Below, piece after piece: positions 1 to 8,592 of a DNA stretch of 22,818 nt. The first letter of the stretch is position 1; every line of letters begins with the position of its first letter. The DNA lies in the NCBI GenBank assembly GCA_964343305.1, contig CAYFJO010000154.1, positions 1-22,818 of the forward strand, given 5' to 3'. The DNA comes from CAYFJO01 sp964343305 (lineage in GTDB: Bacteria; Planctomycetota; Planctomycetia; Pirellulales; Pirellulaceae). The position numbers were made by a program, and so were the translations under genes. The notes beneath the pieces are model-generated. The model had not been told where the DNA came from, ran no database searches, and saw only the letters and a list, made by a program, of their open reading frames with translations.

Positions 1-20
1 GACAGACGTTGGAAGCGAAA

Positions 21-92
21 GGGACGGGTTCAATTTGTGCGAAGCACCCTGCGACCCGTTCCGGGAAATTGGACGCGCCTCGGACCTGTCCC
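21..92. repeat. Long imperfect palindromic element A
   Basis: The left arm GGGACGGGTTCAATTT (21-36) is matched on the right by AAATTGGAC (66-74) and CTGTCCC (86-92), which read as one arm if the 11 nt at 75-85 (GCGCCTCGGAC) are an insertion. The inserted stretch ends in a repeat of GGAC. An alternative inner fold pairs GGGACGGGT (21-29) with ACCCGTTCC (54-62), one G-U wobble, around a small GTGC/GCAC hairpin (37-47). It lies just downstream of the alpha/beta hydrolase gene, so it may also act as a terminator structure, but there is no clear T tract. It resembles dispersed planctomycete repeats I remember; that is not verified. Confidence 0.5.
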
Positions 93-107
93 TCTCATTC
101 GCCCGCC

Positions 108-830
108 TTACTTTTCGCCCAAATGGCTTTTGAGAAATTTCTCCACGTCATGCCAGTAGGTTGGCCGGACCTCGAAAAATAAACGGTGCCCGTCGTGTTC
201 GTATGGCGGGTACACGATCAGCCGGGGCTGCTTTCCGGCGTTTTTCAGCGCCGTGTGGATCTGGCGGCTGATGCTGACGTGGTCCTGCTGACTAATGTCA
301 TTCTCGGCCACAAGCGTCAGGGTCGGGGCCGTCACATTGTCGGCGCCGGCAAGAAAACGGCGCAGAGTTCCCTGACCTTCTGCCGGACCCAACAGGACGA
401 TTGCTTTGAGATCACGTTGACGTGTCGACGCCATGAAAGCCAGAAGACCGCCGCGAGAGAACCCAATGATCGCCAACCGATCGGCGTCCACGTCCTTCAG
501 GTTCTTTACATAGTTGATCGCTGCGATCACGTCCTGGGCATTGCCTTTCAGCGTTAGCTCTTTCCGTCTGATTGGAGCGAATCCCACGAAACCGGATTTG
601 GCCAGTGCTTCCGCCGTCGCTTCCGGATTGCCTCCAACAATCGGTCCCCGCCCGCCGTGCAGGTAAATAACTGCTGGAAACGGCCCAGTGCCGCGGGGCG
701 TGAAAAGATGGCCGGTCAACTGCATCGATCCGGACTGATACACCACTTCTTTTGCGTGAAGTGCTTGGCCGTTGCCGATGACGACAGCCCACAGAAGAGC
801 GAGAGGTAAGAACGAAGACGATTGTCTCAT
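108..830 (-). CDS. Secreted alpha/beta hydrolase, dienelactone-hydrolase-like
   Basis: A 240-residue serine hydrolase predicted to be exported. The start at 830 is chosen over an in-frame start 132 nt upstream because GGAGG (839-843) sits 8 nt before it and because it gives a clean signal peptide (MRQSSSFLPLALLWAVVIGN, cleavage near ALHA). The mature part has the oxyanion-loop motif YLHGGRGP, the nucleophile elbow GFSRGG (Ser125), an acid in VAENDIS (Asp178) and the catalytic His in EHDGHR (His212 or His215). Order, spacing and length fit dienelactone hydrolase or prolyl-oligopeptidase-like esterases. The substrate cannot be read from sequence. The gene follows the four-gene operon on the same strand, but a 267-nt gap holding a long palindrome suggests its own transcription. 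Confidence 0.88.
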   Translation of the reverse strand: MRQSSSFLPLALLWAVVIGNGQALHAKEVVYQSGSMQLTGHLFTPRGTGPFPAVIYLHGGRGPIVGGNPEATAEALAKSGFVGFAPIRRKELTLKGNAQDVIAAINYVKNLKDVDADRLAIIGFSRGGLLAFMASTRQRDLKAIVLLGPAEGQGTLRRFLAGADNVTAPTLTLVAENDISQQDHVSISRQIHTALKNAGKQPRLIVYPPYEHDGHRLFFEVRPTYWHDVEKFLKSHLGEK

Positions 831-838
831 GCATCGAT

Positions 839-843
839 CCTCC
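839..843 (-). promoter_or_regulatory. Ribosome binding site deciding the hydrolase start
   Basis: Perfect GGAGG on the minus strand, 8 nt before the ATG at 830. It argues against the longer reading that starts at 962, whose extra residues look like translated leader. Confidence 0.75.
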
Positions 844-901
844 GACGGAGTGTACTGGGGACGGGAGCCCCCAAAGAAATGACCAGAGGGCGTTTCATAA
901 C

Positions 902-974
902 CATCGTAACCCGATGTGCGAGCGCGGGAACTCGGCCAGTTTCCTATCCCTCGCTCACGCATCGAGTTACGATG
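902..974. repeat. Long imperfect palindromic element B
   Basis: Two 23-nt arms (902-924 and 952-974) are complementary at 20 of 23 positions. The left arm begins CATCGTAACCCGATG and the right arm ends GCATCGAGTTACGATG. All three differences are transitions. The 27-nt centre can fold further (GGAACT with AGTTTCC). The element fills much of the gap between the LVIVD gene and the alpha/beta hydrolase gene. It has no ORF or transposase signature and looks like a REP-type or non-autonomous palindromic element. Part of its centre recurs in element C. Confidence 0.65.
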
Positions 975-1097
975 TCAGACACCGAATCGGTTTTGAAACG
1001 CTCTCCAATAGACTAAACCCTGTTGATTGTCAGAGGTTTCGGTCTGTCGTCAGATTGAACTGCGGACTTTGGGGCGGTGTCCGTGCCACAGGGAAGG

Positions 1098-2255
1098 CTA
1101 TCGATTGGCTAGTTTTCGAATCTGTTCCGACTCAACCCGCAGGATCAGCAGACAGTGATCATTCTGGCCGGTGACGTACAAATAGCCATCACGATAAACG
1201 AGGTCGTGCCCGCTGTCGCCACCGCCCGTGTAGCGAGGGTTGGCGTTGGCTAGTTCCTTGGGAAATCGCTGACCGGCAAGTTTGATCGGTCGTGTTGGCT
1301 CGCGGACGTCAATCGCTTCGACGGACTGGCCGCCAGCGAGGAAGACAACATTTCCAGCCACGCTCAAGCCGTTTGGCCCCCACCCATCGTCTGGTGCAAA
1401 AGGTAATGATGCGACCTGTCGAGGTGAACTCGGATCGCTGAGATCGACGACAACAAACATCCCGCCGCCGGCACGAGTGCTCGCGCCAACGAACGCATGG
1501 TTCCCAGACACCTGCACTCGGTTGGCACCCGCGAGATGCTTCGAGGTCACGACTCCTGTCAACGTCCACTTGTCGGCGGGTAGTGGCTTTGCCCTGTGCT
1601 CGTCAAAGACCCTCAGCAGCGCGAGTTTGCCAGATTGTTTTACACGATTGAATCCAGCCGGATCGGGAACAATGGCATGGCTTCCGAACAGATCAACGTC
1701 GTGAGGAGAACCAACACCGAATCGACTTCGAATGTCAGTAGCGCCAGCCAGCGTTGGTTCTTTTGGATTACTGATTTCAAACGCGTCGAGCCATCCGTGT
1801 TTGCTGGCTGCAAAAACCCATCGGTCGCGCCTGACCATTCCGTTGATGCGGGTGATCTTTTTGCGATCTGAGATATGGGTGTGGAAGATCGGCCTGCGAG
1901 GGTCGGTGACGTCGATCGAATGAAAATCGTTTGTGCCGAGAAATAGCCAATCGTTTCCGAGTGGCAATACTGTTTCGGCATCATTGAGTTCTTGCGGTTG
2001 CCGTCGATGCCAGATGATCTCTGGCGATGTCGGGTCGCTCACATCAATGAGCGCTAATGAGCCGCCCTTGCCAGGTACAACTGCGAGGTTGCCTTGCAAC
2101 TCCACGTCGTGCGGCCGATCAAGTGCTTCCTTGTGAGTTAGCACTGATACGACGGTGAATGTAGCACGTTTGCCAGACTCAACGTGCTTTTCACTGGCGT
2201 CCAATAGAGAAAAACAATTCAGAACGGCAATAAGGGCGACAATGACACGCATCAT
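1098..2255 (-). CDS. LVIVD-repeat beta-propeller protein
   Basis: A 385-residue exported protein with a signal peptide (MMRVIVALIAVLNCFSLLDA). At least six LVIVD-type units are visible, each with a strand followed by an I/V-D-V-x-D/E-P-x-x-P turn: LALIDVSDPTSP, FHSIDVTDPRRP, LDAFEISNPKEP, VVVDLSDPSSP, VEAIDVREPTRP, and a last degenerate one (CLLILRVES). This predicts a single beta-propeller likely acting as a binding or scaffold module. No enzymatic residues are recognisable. It is the last gene of the operon. Its ATG overlaps the upstream TGA as ATGA (2252-2255) and there is no strong Shine-Dalgarno, so translation is probably coupled to the glycoside-hydrolase-like gene. A role in anchoring or guiding the neighbouring enzymes is inference. 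Confidence 0.88.
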   Translation of the reverse strand: MMRVIVALIAVLNCFSLLDASEKHVESGKRATFTVVSVLTHKEALDRPHDVELQGNLAVVPGKGGSLALIDVSDPTSPEIIWHRRQPQELNDAETVLPLGNDWLFLGTNDFHSIDVTDPRRPIFHTHISDRKKITRINGMVRRDRWVFAASKHGWLDAFEISNPKEPTLAGATDIRSRFGVGSPHDVDLFGSHAIVPDPAGFNRVKQSGKLALLRVFDEHRAKPLPADKWTLTGVVTSKHLAGANRVQVSGNHAFVGASTRAGGGMFVVVDLSDPSSPRQVASLPFAPDDGWGPNGLSVAGNVVFLAGGQSVEAIDVREPTRPIKLAGQRFPKELANANPRYTGGGDSGHDLVYRDGYLYVTGQNDHCLLILRVESEQIRKLANR

Positions 2256-4315
2256 GATTCGTCAGTCGAGATCGCGATGACGGCGTACACAGGAATTCGC
2301 GGGATTCGGAAACTTACGCGTTCATCGGTCGGCTGTTTAAAAGGAAGTTCCAACGACTCGGCATCATCGGGCGAGTGAAGTTTGACGGATGTCACCTTAT
2401 CTGATTTGGGAAGCCGAAGATTGACTGGCACGTTCTCGACCGGTTTGGGCCGTTCCAATTCCGGTCCCGTGAGACGTTTGTCCACCGTTTCGTCTCGATC
2501 ATAGTTTACCAGATGCAGCACGACGAGGCCCGGTTGCGTGTATGCACTGACTCGCACCGTCCAGGGACTCGTGATGAAACTCGCTCCGCGTTGCTTAAGA
2601 TGGGCCTCAATTGAATCTGCGGCGACTTTGATTGTGTCGGCGTTGACGGCTACTGCGCCGCTGATTTGCGTTTCTTTCCGCGGTTGGCCGGTTTCATCGA
2701 TCAAAGCTGCGTCGCCTCGTTGCAGGACCAGCCCTTCACCGGCCGCGTATTTGCGGAGCGCAGCGAGTTGATCGTCCGACAGTGCCGCGGTTTTCGGCAA
2801 AATGACCGCACGGTATTTCGCCAGTCGAACGGGTGTCAGCTTTTCGTCAGCCACGACATCTAGCAACACCTGACGTTCCACGAGCGCCTGGCCGAGCTGC
2901 CGAAACTCGTCCAACGCATCTGGCCGACGGTTCCAAACGCTTTGACGTGGCAAGACCAACGCAACGTCTGCATACGGACGAGACTGGTCAAGAAGATTGC
3001 GGTTCTTGTGCATGAACCTGGTGTACCGCGTAAGCACCTCGAAGCCGGCCGGTTGCTCGAACCGCATGTAGCGCCCCATTCCGATGCCGCCGGTCGCATA
3101 GCCTTCCGCCATACTCGCGGCCAGACGGATGCCGTCGTACTTACCCATCACAAAGGGTTTGCCGCCGCCAAGTTCTCGCACGTATAGACAACTCAGCCAG
3201 GCGTCGCCGGCTTTGCCTTCGCTCAAATTCAGGTTTCGGCGGACGAATGCGGAACCGCCCGAATACCAGAAATAGTCTTCGCCTCGACCCCACAACGGCA
3301 ACGGCAAAAACATCCGCTCTTCGCTGATGCTCACGTGGCTCAAATGATTCCACTGAGCCACGATAAAATCTTTCCGCAGCGAGCGACCGTAATCGAGGAA
3401 GATCTCGTCGAACATTTGTTTGAAGTGCTCGGCTCCCCAACGCATGGCCAGCCAATCGAGGTCGCTGGATCTCTCTGAGTCGGGGTATCCTGGAATCCGC
3501 GCAGGTATCGAGCGAAACGTGTGCTGGTCTAAATCATCAATTCCGAGCCTTTCATGGATTCCATCCGCCGTCAGTTGATTCCGCAGCCACTTCTTGAAAG
3601 CCGCTTGGCAAAACGCGCACGCGCATTCGAAGCGGTAGTTGTAAGTGGTCATCACGCCATCAACGCCGTGGTCGATTGCACACTTGAGCATGGCTTTCAA
3701 CATTTGCCGCGCGTGCGGACTGGAAGGGCACAGCGTCAATTGGGCATTGTCATATCGTGAAACTTGTACCGGCTTGCCATCGGCATCACGTTGCAGAAGT
3801 TCACTGAGTTGCGGGTGAGGTTTGGGGCCGAGCAATTCTTTCGGCCAGCGGTTGTTATAGTAGTCCACGAATCCAGATTGTTCTTTCCAATCGCCCATCA
3901 CCTTGATGAGCCGAAAGTGACCGACCACTTTCAACCCCAGCCCATGCAGCCGCTTGTTGAGCTTCTTTTGAAAATCGAGTGCCGCGCGTTCGCCTACGAC
4001 CGGCAACATCATGGGACTCTTCGTGGCTCGCGGATCATCCGCGAACCCGTGAAACATCGCTCCGTAGTTGCCAATCTGCACGATTTCGGGCCGTGCTGAT
4101 TCGAGATACTCCATCAACCGTTCATGCGCGAGAGAACGTGTGACGAAGAATGTCCGAAACGTATCTCGCTCTTCTGCGATAACGGTGTTTGAAAACGAGA
4201 TGGTGACCAGCAAGCCGATGAGAACGGTCGTTCCCAGGTTTGTTCGATGGGCTTTTAAGCCCGTCGATCGACGGCTTTGGAAAGCGTTCCCACAAAGTGA
4301 GTCATAGCGATGCAT
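2252..4315 (-). CDS. Putative glycoside hydrolase, TIM barrel plus beta-galactosidase trimerisation-like domain
   Basis: A 687-residue exported protein. I chose ATG 4315 (purine-rich AAAAAGAGA upstream) over a TTG at 4342 that lacks a binding site; this leaves a 14-nt gap to the DUF4838 stop. A long basic N-terminus leads to a hydrophobic stretch (TTVLIGLLVTISFSNTVIA). Residues about 45-430 look like a TIM barrel of the GH42/GH-A type, with a CxCxxC motif (Cys231, Cys233, Cys236; CACAFC). Residues about 450-560 (YADVALVLPRQSVW, then YRAVILPKTAALS) resemble the class-I-amidotransferase-like trimerisation domain of beta-galactosidases. The C-terminus (LVVLHLVNYDRDETV) resembles the small beta domain of the same enzymes. 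I cannot name the GH family or the catalytic acids with certainty. Confidence 0.78.
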   Translation of the reverse strand: MHRYDSLCGNAFQSRRSTGLKAHRTNLGTTVLIGLLVTISFSNTVIAEERDTFRTFFVTRSLAHERLMEYLESARPEIVQIGNYGAMFHGFADDPRATKSPMMLPVVGERAALDFQKKLNKRLHGLGLKVVGHFRLIKVMGDWKEQSGFVDYYNNRWPKELLGPKPHPQLSELLQRDADGKPVQVSRYDNAQLTLCPSSPHARQMLKAMLKCAIDHGVDGVMTTYNYRFECACAFCQAAFKKWLRNQLTADGIHERLGIDDLDQHTFRSIPARIPGYPDSERSSDLDWLAMRWGAEHFKQMFDEIFLDYGRSLRKDFIVAQWNHLSHVSISEERMFLPLPLWGRGEDYFWYSGGSAFVRRNLNLSEGKAGDAWLSCLYVRELGGGKPFVMGKYDGIRLAASMAEGYATGGIGMGRYMRFEQPAGFEVLTRYTRFMHKNRNLLDQSRPYADVALVLPRQSVWNRRPDALDEFRQLGQALVERQVLLDVVADEKLTPVRLAKYRAVILPKTAALSDDQLAALRKYAAGEGLVLQRGDAALIDETGQPRKETQISGAVAVNADTIKVAADSIEAHLKQRGASFITSPWTVRVSAYTQPGLVVLHLVNYDRDETVDKRLTGPELERPKPVENVPVNLRLPKSDKVTSVKLHSPDDAESLELPFKQPTDERVSFRIPRIPVYAVIAISTDES

Positions 4316-4329
4316 GCGACATCTCTTTT

Positions 4330-6849
4330 TCACCGGCTGCAATCACAGACGGTCGCGCGGTGAGTTGGCAGTTTTGGATCTGTCCGTGGTGTGATTAACT
4401 GAGCGCGTTTGAAGATTCCGCCCCAATTCCACTTGTCGCGGGTGCGGAACGTGAATGTGTTGATCTCGCCAAAACGCAAATACTTCTCTATGCGAACTTC
4501 AAACGATTCGTTGTAGTTCCAACTCCAAGCGCTGCCCAAATCCAGGTGATTGACCTGCTCCTGCACCGGCTTTCCGTCTCTTGTAACGATCGAGGGCCAT
4601 GAGACACGCTGACCGTTCACAAAGAAATCCATGTGGCCGAAAATGCCGGTCACCAGCAAGCTGGCTTTTTCGCCGTCCAGCTCCTTCGGAATCTCAAGCT
4701 GAGTCCGATACCAGTTGTAGCCGACGTAATCCTCTTCCTTCGTCTGCCAGCTTTCTTCCGTTGATTGAAGCCGCCAGCCAGGCATGGTTGGGTATTGTGC
4801 TGAGACGTGCAGATCCTCACCGGGATCGTACTCCGGTATCGGCTTGAATTGGTGCCAGCCGTCTTTCACACCGGCGTTGTTTGGATCGTGTTTGAACCAC
4901 CAACGCGTGGGCAAGGCGGCGATCGCCTGGCCTCCCTTGCCGTTGAGCCTGGCGGCAAGGCGGCGAAATTGACGGACTTGTTCCTGCATTCCAAACTCAC
5001 GCTCGGCGTACCAGCGGTGGTCAACGAAGTGTGGGTTGACCGTGCTGATGTGATCGAGAAATCGCAGGTAGTCGTCACCGAGCGTGGCGGCAGTGACGAA
5101 GTCGCCGTGTTGTTCGGCCTCACGCACGGTGAGGTATTTCAGCATGTGCTGCTGGCAAAGCCGCCACGTGTGGACACGAGACTTCTCCAGCTCGGTGCCG
5201 GCGAGATGTTCGGCACGCCGCAGGTAGAAATCCAGTCCTTCGACGTATTCCAGACTGTAGAGTCTTTCCAGTACATGATCACCGTGTCGAAACGCGGGGC
5301 TTTCAATCGTGCGACGAGCCAGCGAATCCAGAAAACCAAACATCGGCTCCCATGCGTTGCCGAACATGCCGCGGCAATACTCTTCCATCACCGATTTGAT
5401 GTCCGACTTTGTGTCCCAGTAGTAGCGGCTGCGCACCCAGAAGTTGATGCCCGACGTGAACCACGAATTGGCCGTCGCTTCGGGCGTGTATCCGCGCACG
5501 CCGATTTCCTTGTGCCAAGGAATCTCGATGGCAAGCTGATAGGCTCGCAGGAGCGGCATGTTCTGAGCGAAAGTGACATACGGGTCGTAGTCGCGGAAGT
5601 AGATATTGTCCGTTCCATTGCTCCACTTCGTAATCACGCGATGCACGAAGCGGGCCGGATCGCTGCGCGGGTCGGCCTTAATTCGCTCGATAGTCGTCGC
5701 GGGAAAATCTTTGGCGACGGACAAGTCGAGATACCGCCGCGGATCAGCCGACGTGTGGAACGCATCGTATCCCAACGGCGCGACGTACGGTGCCAGTTGC
5801 TTGGGAATGCGTCCGACGGGAACGTCCATCAAGTTGGAATAGACATAGAAGCCATATTGAAAATCTCGTTCCGGAAACTTTTTGTCGATGCGGTCGAACA
5901 ACTTGCCCGTGAACGAGAGATACAACGGCATGATGCTCTTCGGTTCGCCGCCGCAAGCTTTGGTGCAATCCGGACACTCGCAATATTGTTTGCCATCGGC
6001 CAGCGCCACAGGATAGCCGGTCGCAGTCGGATTCTTCGTGAAATACTCGGTCAGATGTTCCTCGGCGGCTTTCAGGACTTGCGGATTCGTCATGCACAGA
6101 TGGCTTGCTCGCCGGTTGCCGTCTCGCAGCGAGTAATACTCGGGATGCTCGTCCCAGTATTTTTTCTTCGGAACGAGCGTCGCGAACTGATGACCGCGCG
6201 ACGGAGCGGACCCGCCGAACTTGTTCCGCTGCATCCACTGCATCACCTCAGCCCGCGTTTTCGTGCCAGGAGCCACTGTGCTCTTCGCTCGCAATTGAAT
6301 TGCCCGCAGTTCAAACTCCGGCTCCCGCGTCAGATCCAGCCTGCTCACGGTAATCGTTTTCATCGTCGGAAGCTGCTCGCCAAACGGACCAGGCATAAAC
6401 CAACGGCAGCCGAGCATTTCCAGAAACTCGTACAGCGCGTGCCCGCTGCCTTCCAGAGTGGAACCCAACAAGTAGAGCACCTTATTCTCTGGGTCGGCGT
6501 GAATCAGCGAGGAGTGTGGTTTCAGTTTGCCAACCCGCTTGTCGAGTCCATTTTTGATAGCCGCCGGTGTCAGGCCAATCTGGATTGTGTTCTCGATCCC
6601 TCGGTCGCCCGCCTCGTTGGCGGAGACAGCCCGCAGTTCTGCTCCGCTGATACGATTGATGATCTGGCGGAAATCTTCGCTGCAATCCCGCAGCCTCTGT
6701 TGCTCTCGGCTCAGCAACTTCGCGTCTGCTGGCGAACCATCCGCAAAGACGATTTGAACCGCTGGCCTGCCATTGCGAACCAGATCAAATTCCGCATCCC
6801 CACCCCAGCCGACAACGGGGGCCGCGACCAAAATCATCCAAGCGTTCAT
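4330..6849 (-). CDS. DUF4838-domain protein, putative carbohydrate-active enzyme
   Basis: An 839-residue exported protein; the signal peptide is short (MNAWMILVAAPVVGWGG). The N-terminal domain (about 25-165) contains GCRWFMPGPFGE, a signature of DUF4838 and alpha-glucuronidase-like N-termini. The central DUF4838 barrel (about 190-560) has YCECPDCTKAC (Cys290, Cys292, Cys295, Cys299) and FYVYSNLMDVP. The C-terminal part (about 690-830; YNWYRTQLEIP, GHMDFFVNGQRV) looks like a GH2-type jelly-roll sugar-binding domain. Start ATG 6849 has AAGGAAGGAAA upstream, and only 2 nt separate it from the ceramidase-like stop, so the two are cotranscribed. DUF4838 is a family without assigned chemistry; polysaccharide processing is inferred from fold and context. 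Confidence 0.88.
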   Translation of the reverse strand: MNAWMILVAAPVVGWGGDAEFDLVRNGRPAVQIVFADGSPADAKLLSREQQRLRDCSEDFRQIINRISGAELRAVSANEAGDRGIENTIQIGLTPAAIKNGLDKRVGKLKPHSSLIHADPENKVLYLLGSTLEGSGHALYEFLEMLGCRWFMPGPFGEQLPTMKTITVSRLDLTREPEFELRAIQLRAKSTVAPGTKTRAEVMQWMQRNKFGGSAPSRGHQFATLVPKKKYWDEHPEYYSLRDGNRRASHLCMTNPQVLKAAEEHLTEYFTKNPTATGYPVALADGKQYCECPDCTKACGGEPKSIMPLYLSFTGKLFDRIDKKFPERDFQYGFYVYSNLMDVPVGRIPKQLAPYVAPLGYDAFHTSADPRRYLDLSVAKDFPATTIERIKADPRSDPARFVHRVITKWSNGTDNIYFRDYDPYVTFAQNMPLLRAYQLAIEIPWHKEIGVRGYTPEATANSWFTSGINFWVRSRYYWDTKSDIKSVMEEYCRGMFGNAWEPMFGFLDSLARRTIESPAFRHGDHVLERLYSLEYVEGLDFYLRRAEHLAGTELEKSRVHTWRLCQQHMLKYLTVREAEQHGDFVTAATLGDDYLRFLDHISTVNPHFVDHRWYAEREFGMQEQVRQFRRLAARLNGKGGQAIAALPTRWWFKHDPNNAGVKDGWHQFKPIPEYDPGEDLHVSAQYPTMPGWRLQSTEESWQTKEEDYVGYNWYRTQLEIPKELDGEKASLLVTGIFGHMDFFVNGQRVSWPSIVTRDGKPVQEQVNHLDLGSAWSWNYNESFEVRIEKYLRFGEINTFTFRTRDKWNWGGIFKRAQLITPRTDPKLPTHRATVCDCSR

Positions 6850-6851
6850 GT

Positions 6852-8291
6852 TTACTTTCCTTCCTTCAATTCCGTCAGCATTTCCAGTAGGTTATTCGTG
6901 ATAATAACTGACGCATCTTTCTGCACCTTGTTGGTTCCGAGCCAAGTTTCGTAACCGCCGAGTCGGTGTTGCTCGGGTGTGGGCAGGTAGCCGTATCTGC
7001 CGTTTGCCAGGCCAATCACCATGGTCTGCGGAAACGGGCTGCGGTCTTTTAGATCGAGGCCGATTTCGGCGAAAGTTTCGAACGGGATGCCGCACACAGC
7101 CAGATCGCCGATGCGAATCGCCTGCAGTTTGACGCTCACCCTGTCCCCCTTTTCAGCGAGCGAGATAGTGCGACGTGCATAGGCCTGAGCGAGTCGTGGT
7201 AGTTTGGCAATTTCATCTTTGTCCTTCAACGTGGCGATCCTGCGAGCTTCAGCAAGTTCTTCCTCACTGATAAGTCGGTGCTTGAGAACAATGTCCCGCT
7301 CCACCATTCCCAGTCGCACATCATTACGATGTTTCTCGATCTTTCGATGGGCAAACCACGCGGTGTCCGCCGCCTTGCGAGCGACGATGCGGATTTGTTC
7401 AAACCGCTCGCGCGGTGGACGAATGACTAGGAAAGGCAGATTGTTGATGTCGCCCGACGTTCCATTCGACATCATCGCGACGAAGTTTTCACCCGTGCGG
7501 AGCCGCGATGGCATGAGCCGTGAGAATTCGCCGAAGTAGTCCGCGGAAATCTGTCCTCGCGGTACCGCGCCTACGTAGTGCAGCGAGTAGTTTGCGAACA
7601 AGGCCACCGGTTTTCGCCGCGAATCCTGCACGGAGATGATCGTGATATCAGGATCGGTTGGCCCGGCGGGACGGTCAAGTACGTCGGGACTGTAACCAGG
7701 ATTCATCTTTACGCGATCCAGTTTGCCGAAGGGATTAAGCGGCATCTTGCCGGGCTTTAGAAACCAGCGGCGATTGAAGACTTCGTCCGGCAGCGGGTGG
7801 GCTGCCGCGCCAACGGTTGCCGGCTGTAAAGCGGCGTGCGCCTGGATGATCGACTCGGCGAGACCGTCAAGGAGTACTTTGCGATACGCCACGGCCGGGG
7901 CCGGTCCTTCCTTGGTGTTCGACGGCGGACCGCTGTGGGTATGCGTCGAGCAGATCAGCATCCGGTTCGTGGGAATGCCGGTTTTCTTCGAAGCAATGTC
8001 TTTTACCTCATCTAGCACTTCTGGCGACGCTCCCAGACTATCCACCACAACCATGGCCAGCGTCGTTGTGCCGTCGTCGAACACCAGGGCACGAGCATAC
8101 AACGGATCGTGAGCGCTCTCAGCCATATTCGCCCGAAAACCGCCTGGCATGTTCAGTGGAAACTCCCTCGGCGTGATATCAACGGCCGCTGCTCCGGCGC
8201 GCAAGCCTGAATCTCGCTCCAATTCCTGAGCGAATGCAACACCACCACACATAGACACCATCAGCGTGTTGAGAAGAATTGAATTCCGCAC
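6852..8291 (-). CDS. Neutral/alkaline ceramidase-like secreted hydrolase
   Basis: A 479-residue protein resembling the N-terminal catalytic domain of neutral/alkaline non-lysosomal ceramidase (Pfam PF04734 type). The signature DPLYARALVFDDG and the zinc-ligand motif CSTHTHSGPP (His117, His119) are clear, and VDITP opens the mature domain. True ceramidases are longer and carry a C-terminal immunoglobulin-like domain, which is not evident here, so the substrate may be another amide or ester. The start is GTG 8291: AAGGAGAGG lies at 8295-8303, and this choice gives a textbook signal peptide (MRNSILLNTLMVSMCGGVAF, cleavage AFA|QE). The longer reading from 8378 would bury that signal. It is the first gene of the four-gene operon. 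Confidence 0.87.
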   Translation of the reverse strand: MRNSILLNTLMVSMCGGVAFAQELERDSGLRAGAAAVDITPREFPLNMPGGFRANMAESAHDPLYARALVFDDGTTTLAMVVVDSLGASPEVLDEVKDIASKKTGIPTNRMLICSTHTHSGPPSNTKEGPAPAVAYRKVLLDGLAESIIQAHAALQPATVGAAAHPLPDEVFNRRWFLKPGKMPLNPFGKLDRVKMNPGYSPDVLDRPAGPTDPDITIISVQDSRRKPVALFANYSLHYVGAVPRGQISADYFGEFSRLMPSRLRTGENFVAMMSNGTSGDINNLPFLVIRPPRERFEQIRIVARKAADTAWFAHRKIEKHRNDVRLGMVERDIVLKHRLISEEELAEARRIATLKDKDEIAKLPRLAQAYARRTISLAEKGDRVSVKLQAIRIGDLAVCGIPFETFAEIGLDLKDRSPFPQTMVIGLANGRYGYLPTPEQHRLGGYETWLGTNKVQKDASVIITNNLLEMLTELKEGK

Positions 8292-8294
8292 AGT

Positions 8295-8303
8295 CCTCTC
8301 CTT
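8295..8303 (-). promoter_or_regulatory. Ribosome binding site for the GTG-started ceramidase-like gene
   Basis: AAGGAGAGG on the minus strand, with AGGAG 6 nt before the GTG at 8291. It is strong enough to fix a non-ATG start. Confidence 0.75.
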
Positions 8304-8592
8304 TCGTGTATTGTCAATGCTCACTCTGAAGAGCAGACGCAAAAGTCGTTTCGTAGCAGTCGGCGGCCTGCCGCACATGCTTAGTGATTGTAATGAAAGG
8401 AGAGTACATCCACATCAGCCAGATCGACTATTACTCGCGAAACAAATTCAGACTGACCACCCGAAATTGCGTCCACTTCCGTCGACGACTTTCCGCTCCG
8501 GGCTGAAAGGTCTCGCACACGTTGGCGTTCCGAGCGGAGAGTTACTTGAAAGGCCTGGCGCGCTGGAATGATCGTGACGAACGCTACCTGCC

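Noticed and set aside
831..962. 44-residue N-terminal extension of the alpha/beta hydrolase
   Set aside because: It would run through part of palindromic element B, has no signal-peptide character, and the internal ATG has a perfect GGAGG.
4807..6954. A 715-codon open frame on the plus strand opposite the DUF4838 gene
   Set aside because: It lies almost wholly antisense to a gene with a recognised family, signal peptide and operon junctions. Its product has no recognisable domain and is rich in Arg and His, as expected for a complementary-strand shadow.
8312..8317. Minus-strand TTGACA just before the ceramidase-like gene
   Set aside because: It is only 20 nt from the start codon, so the -10 box and transcript start would fall on or after the ribosome binding site.
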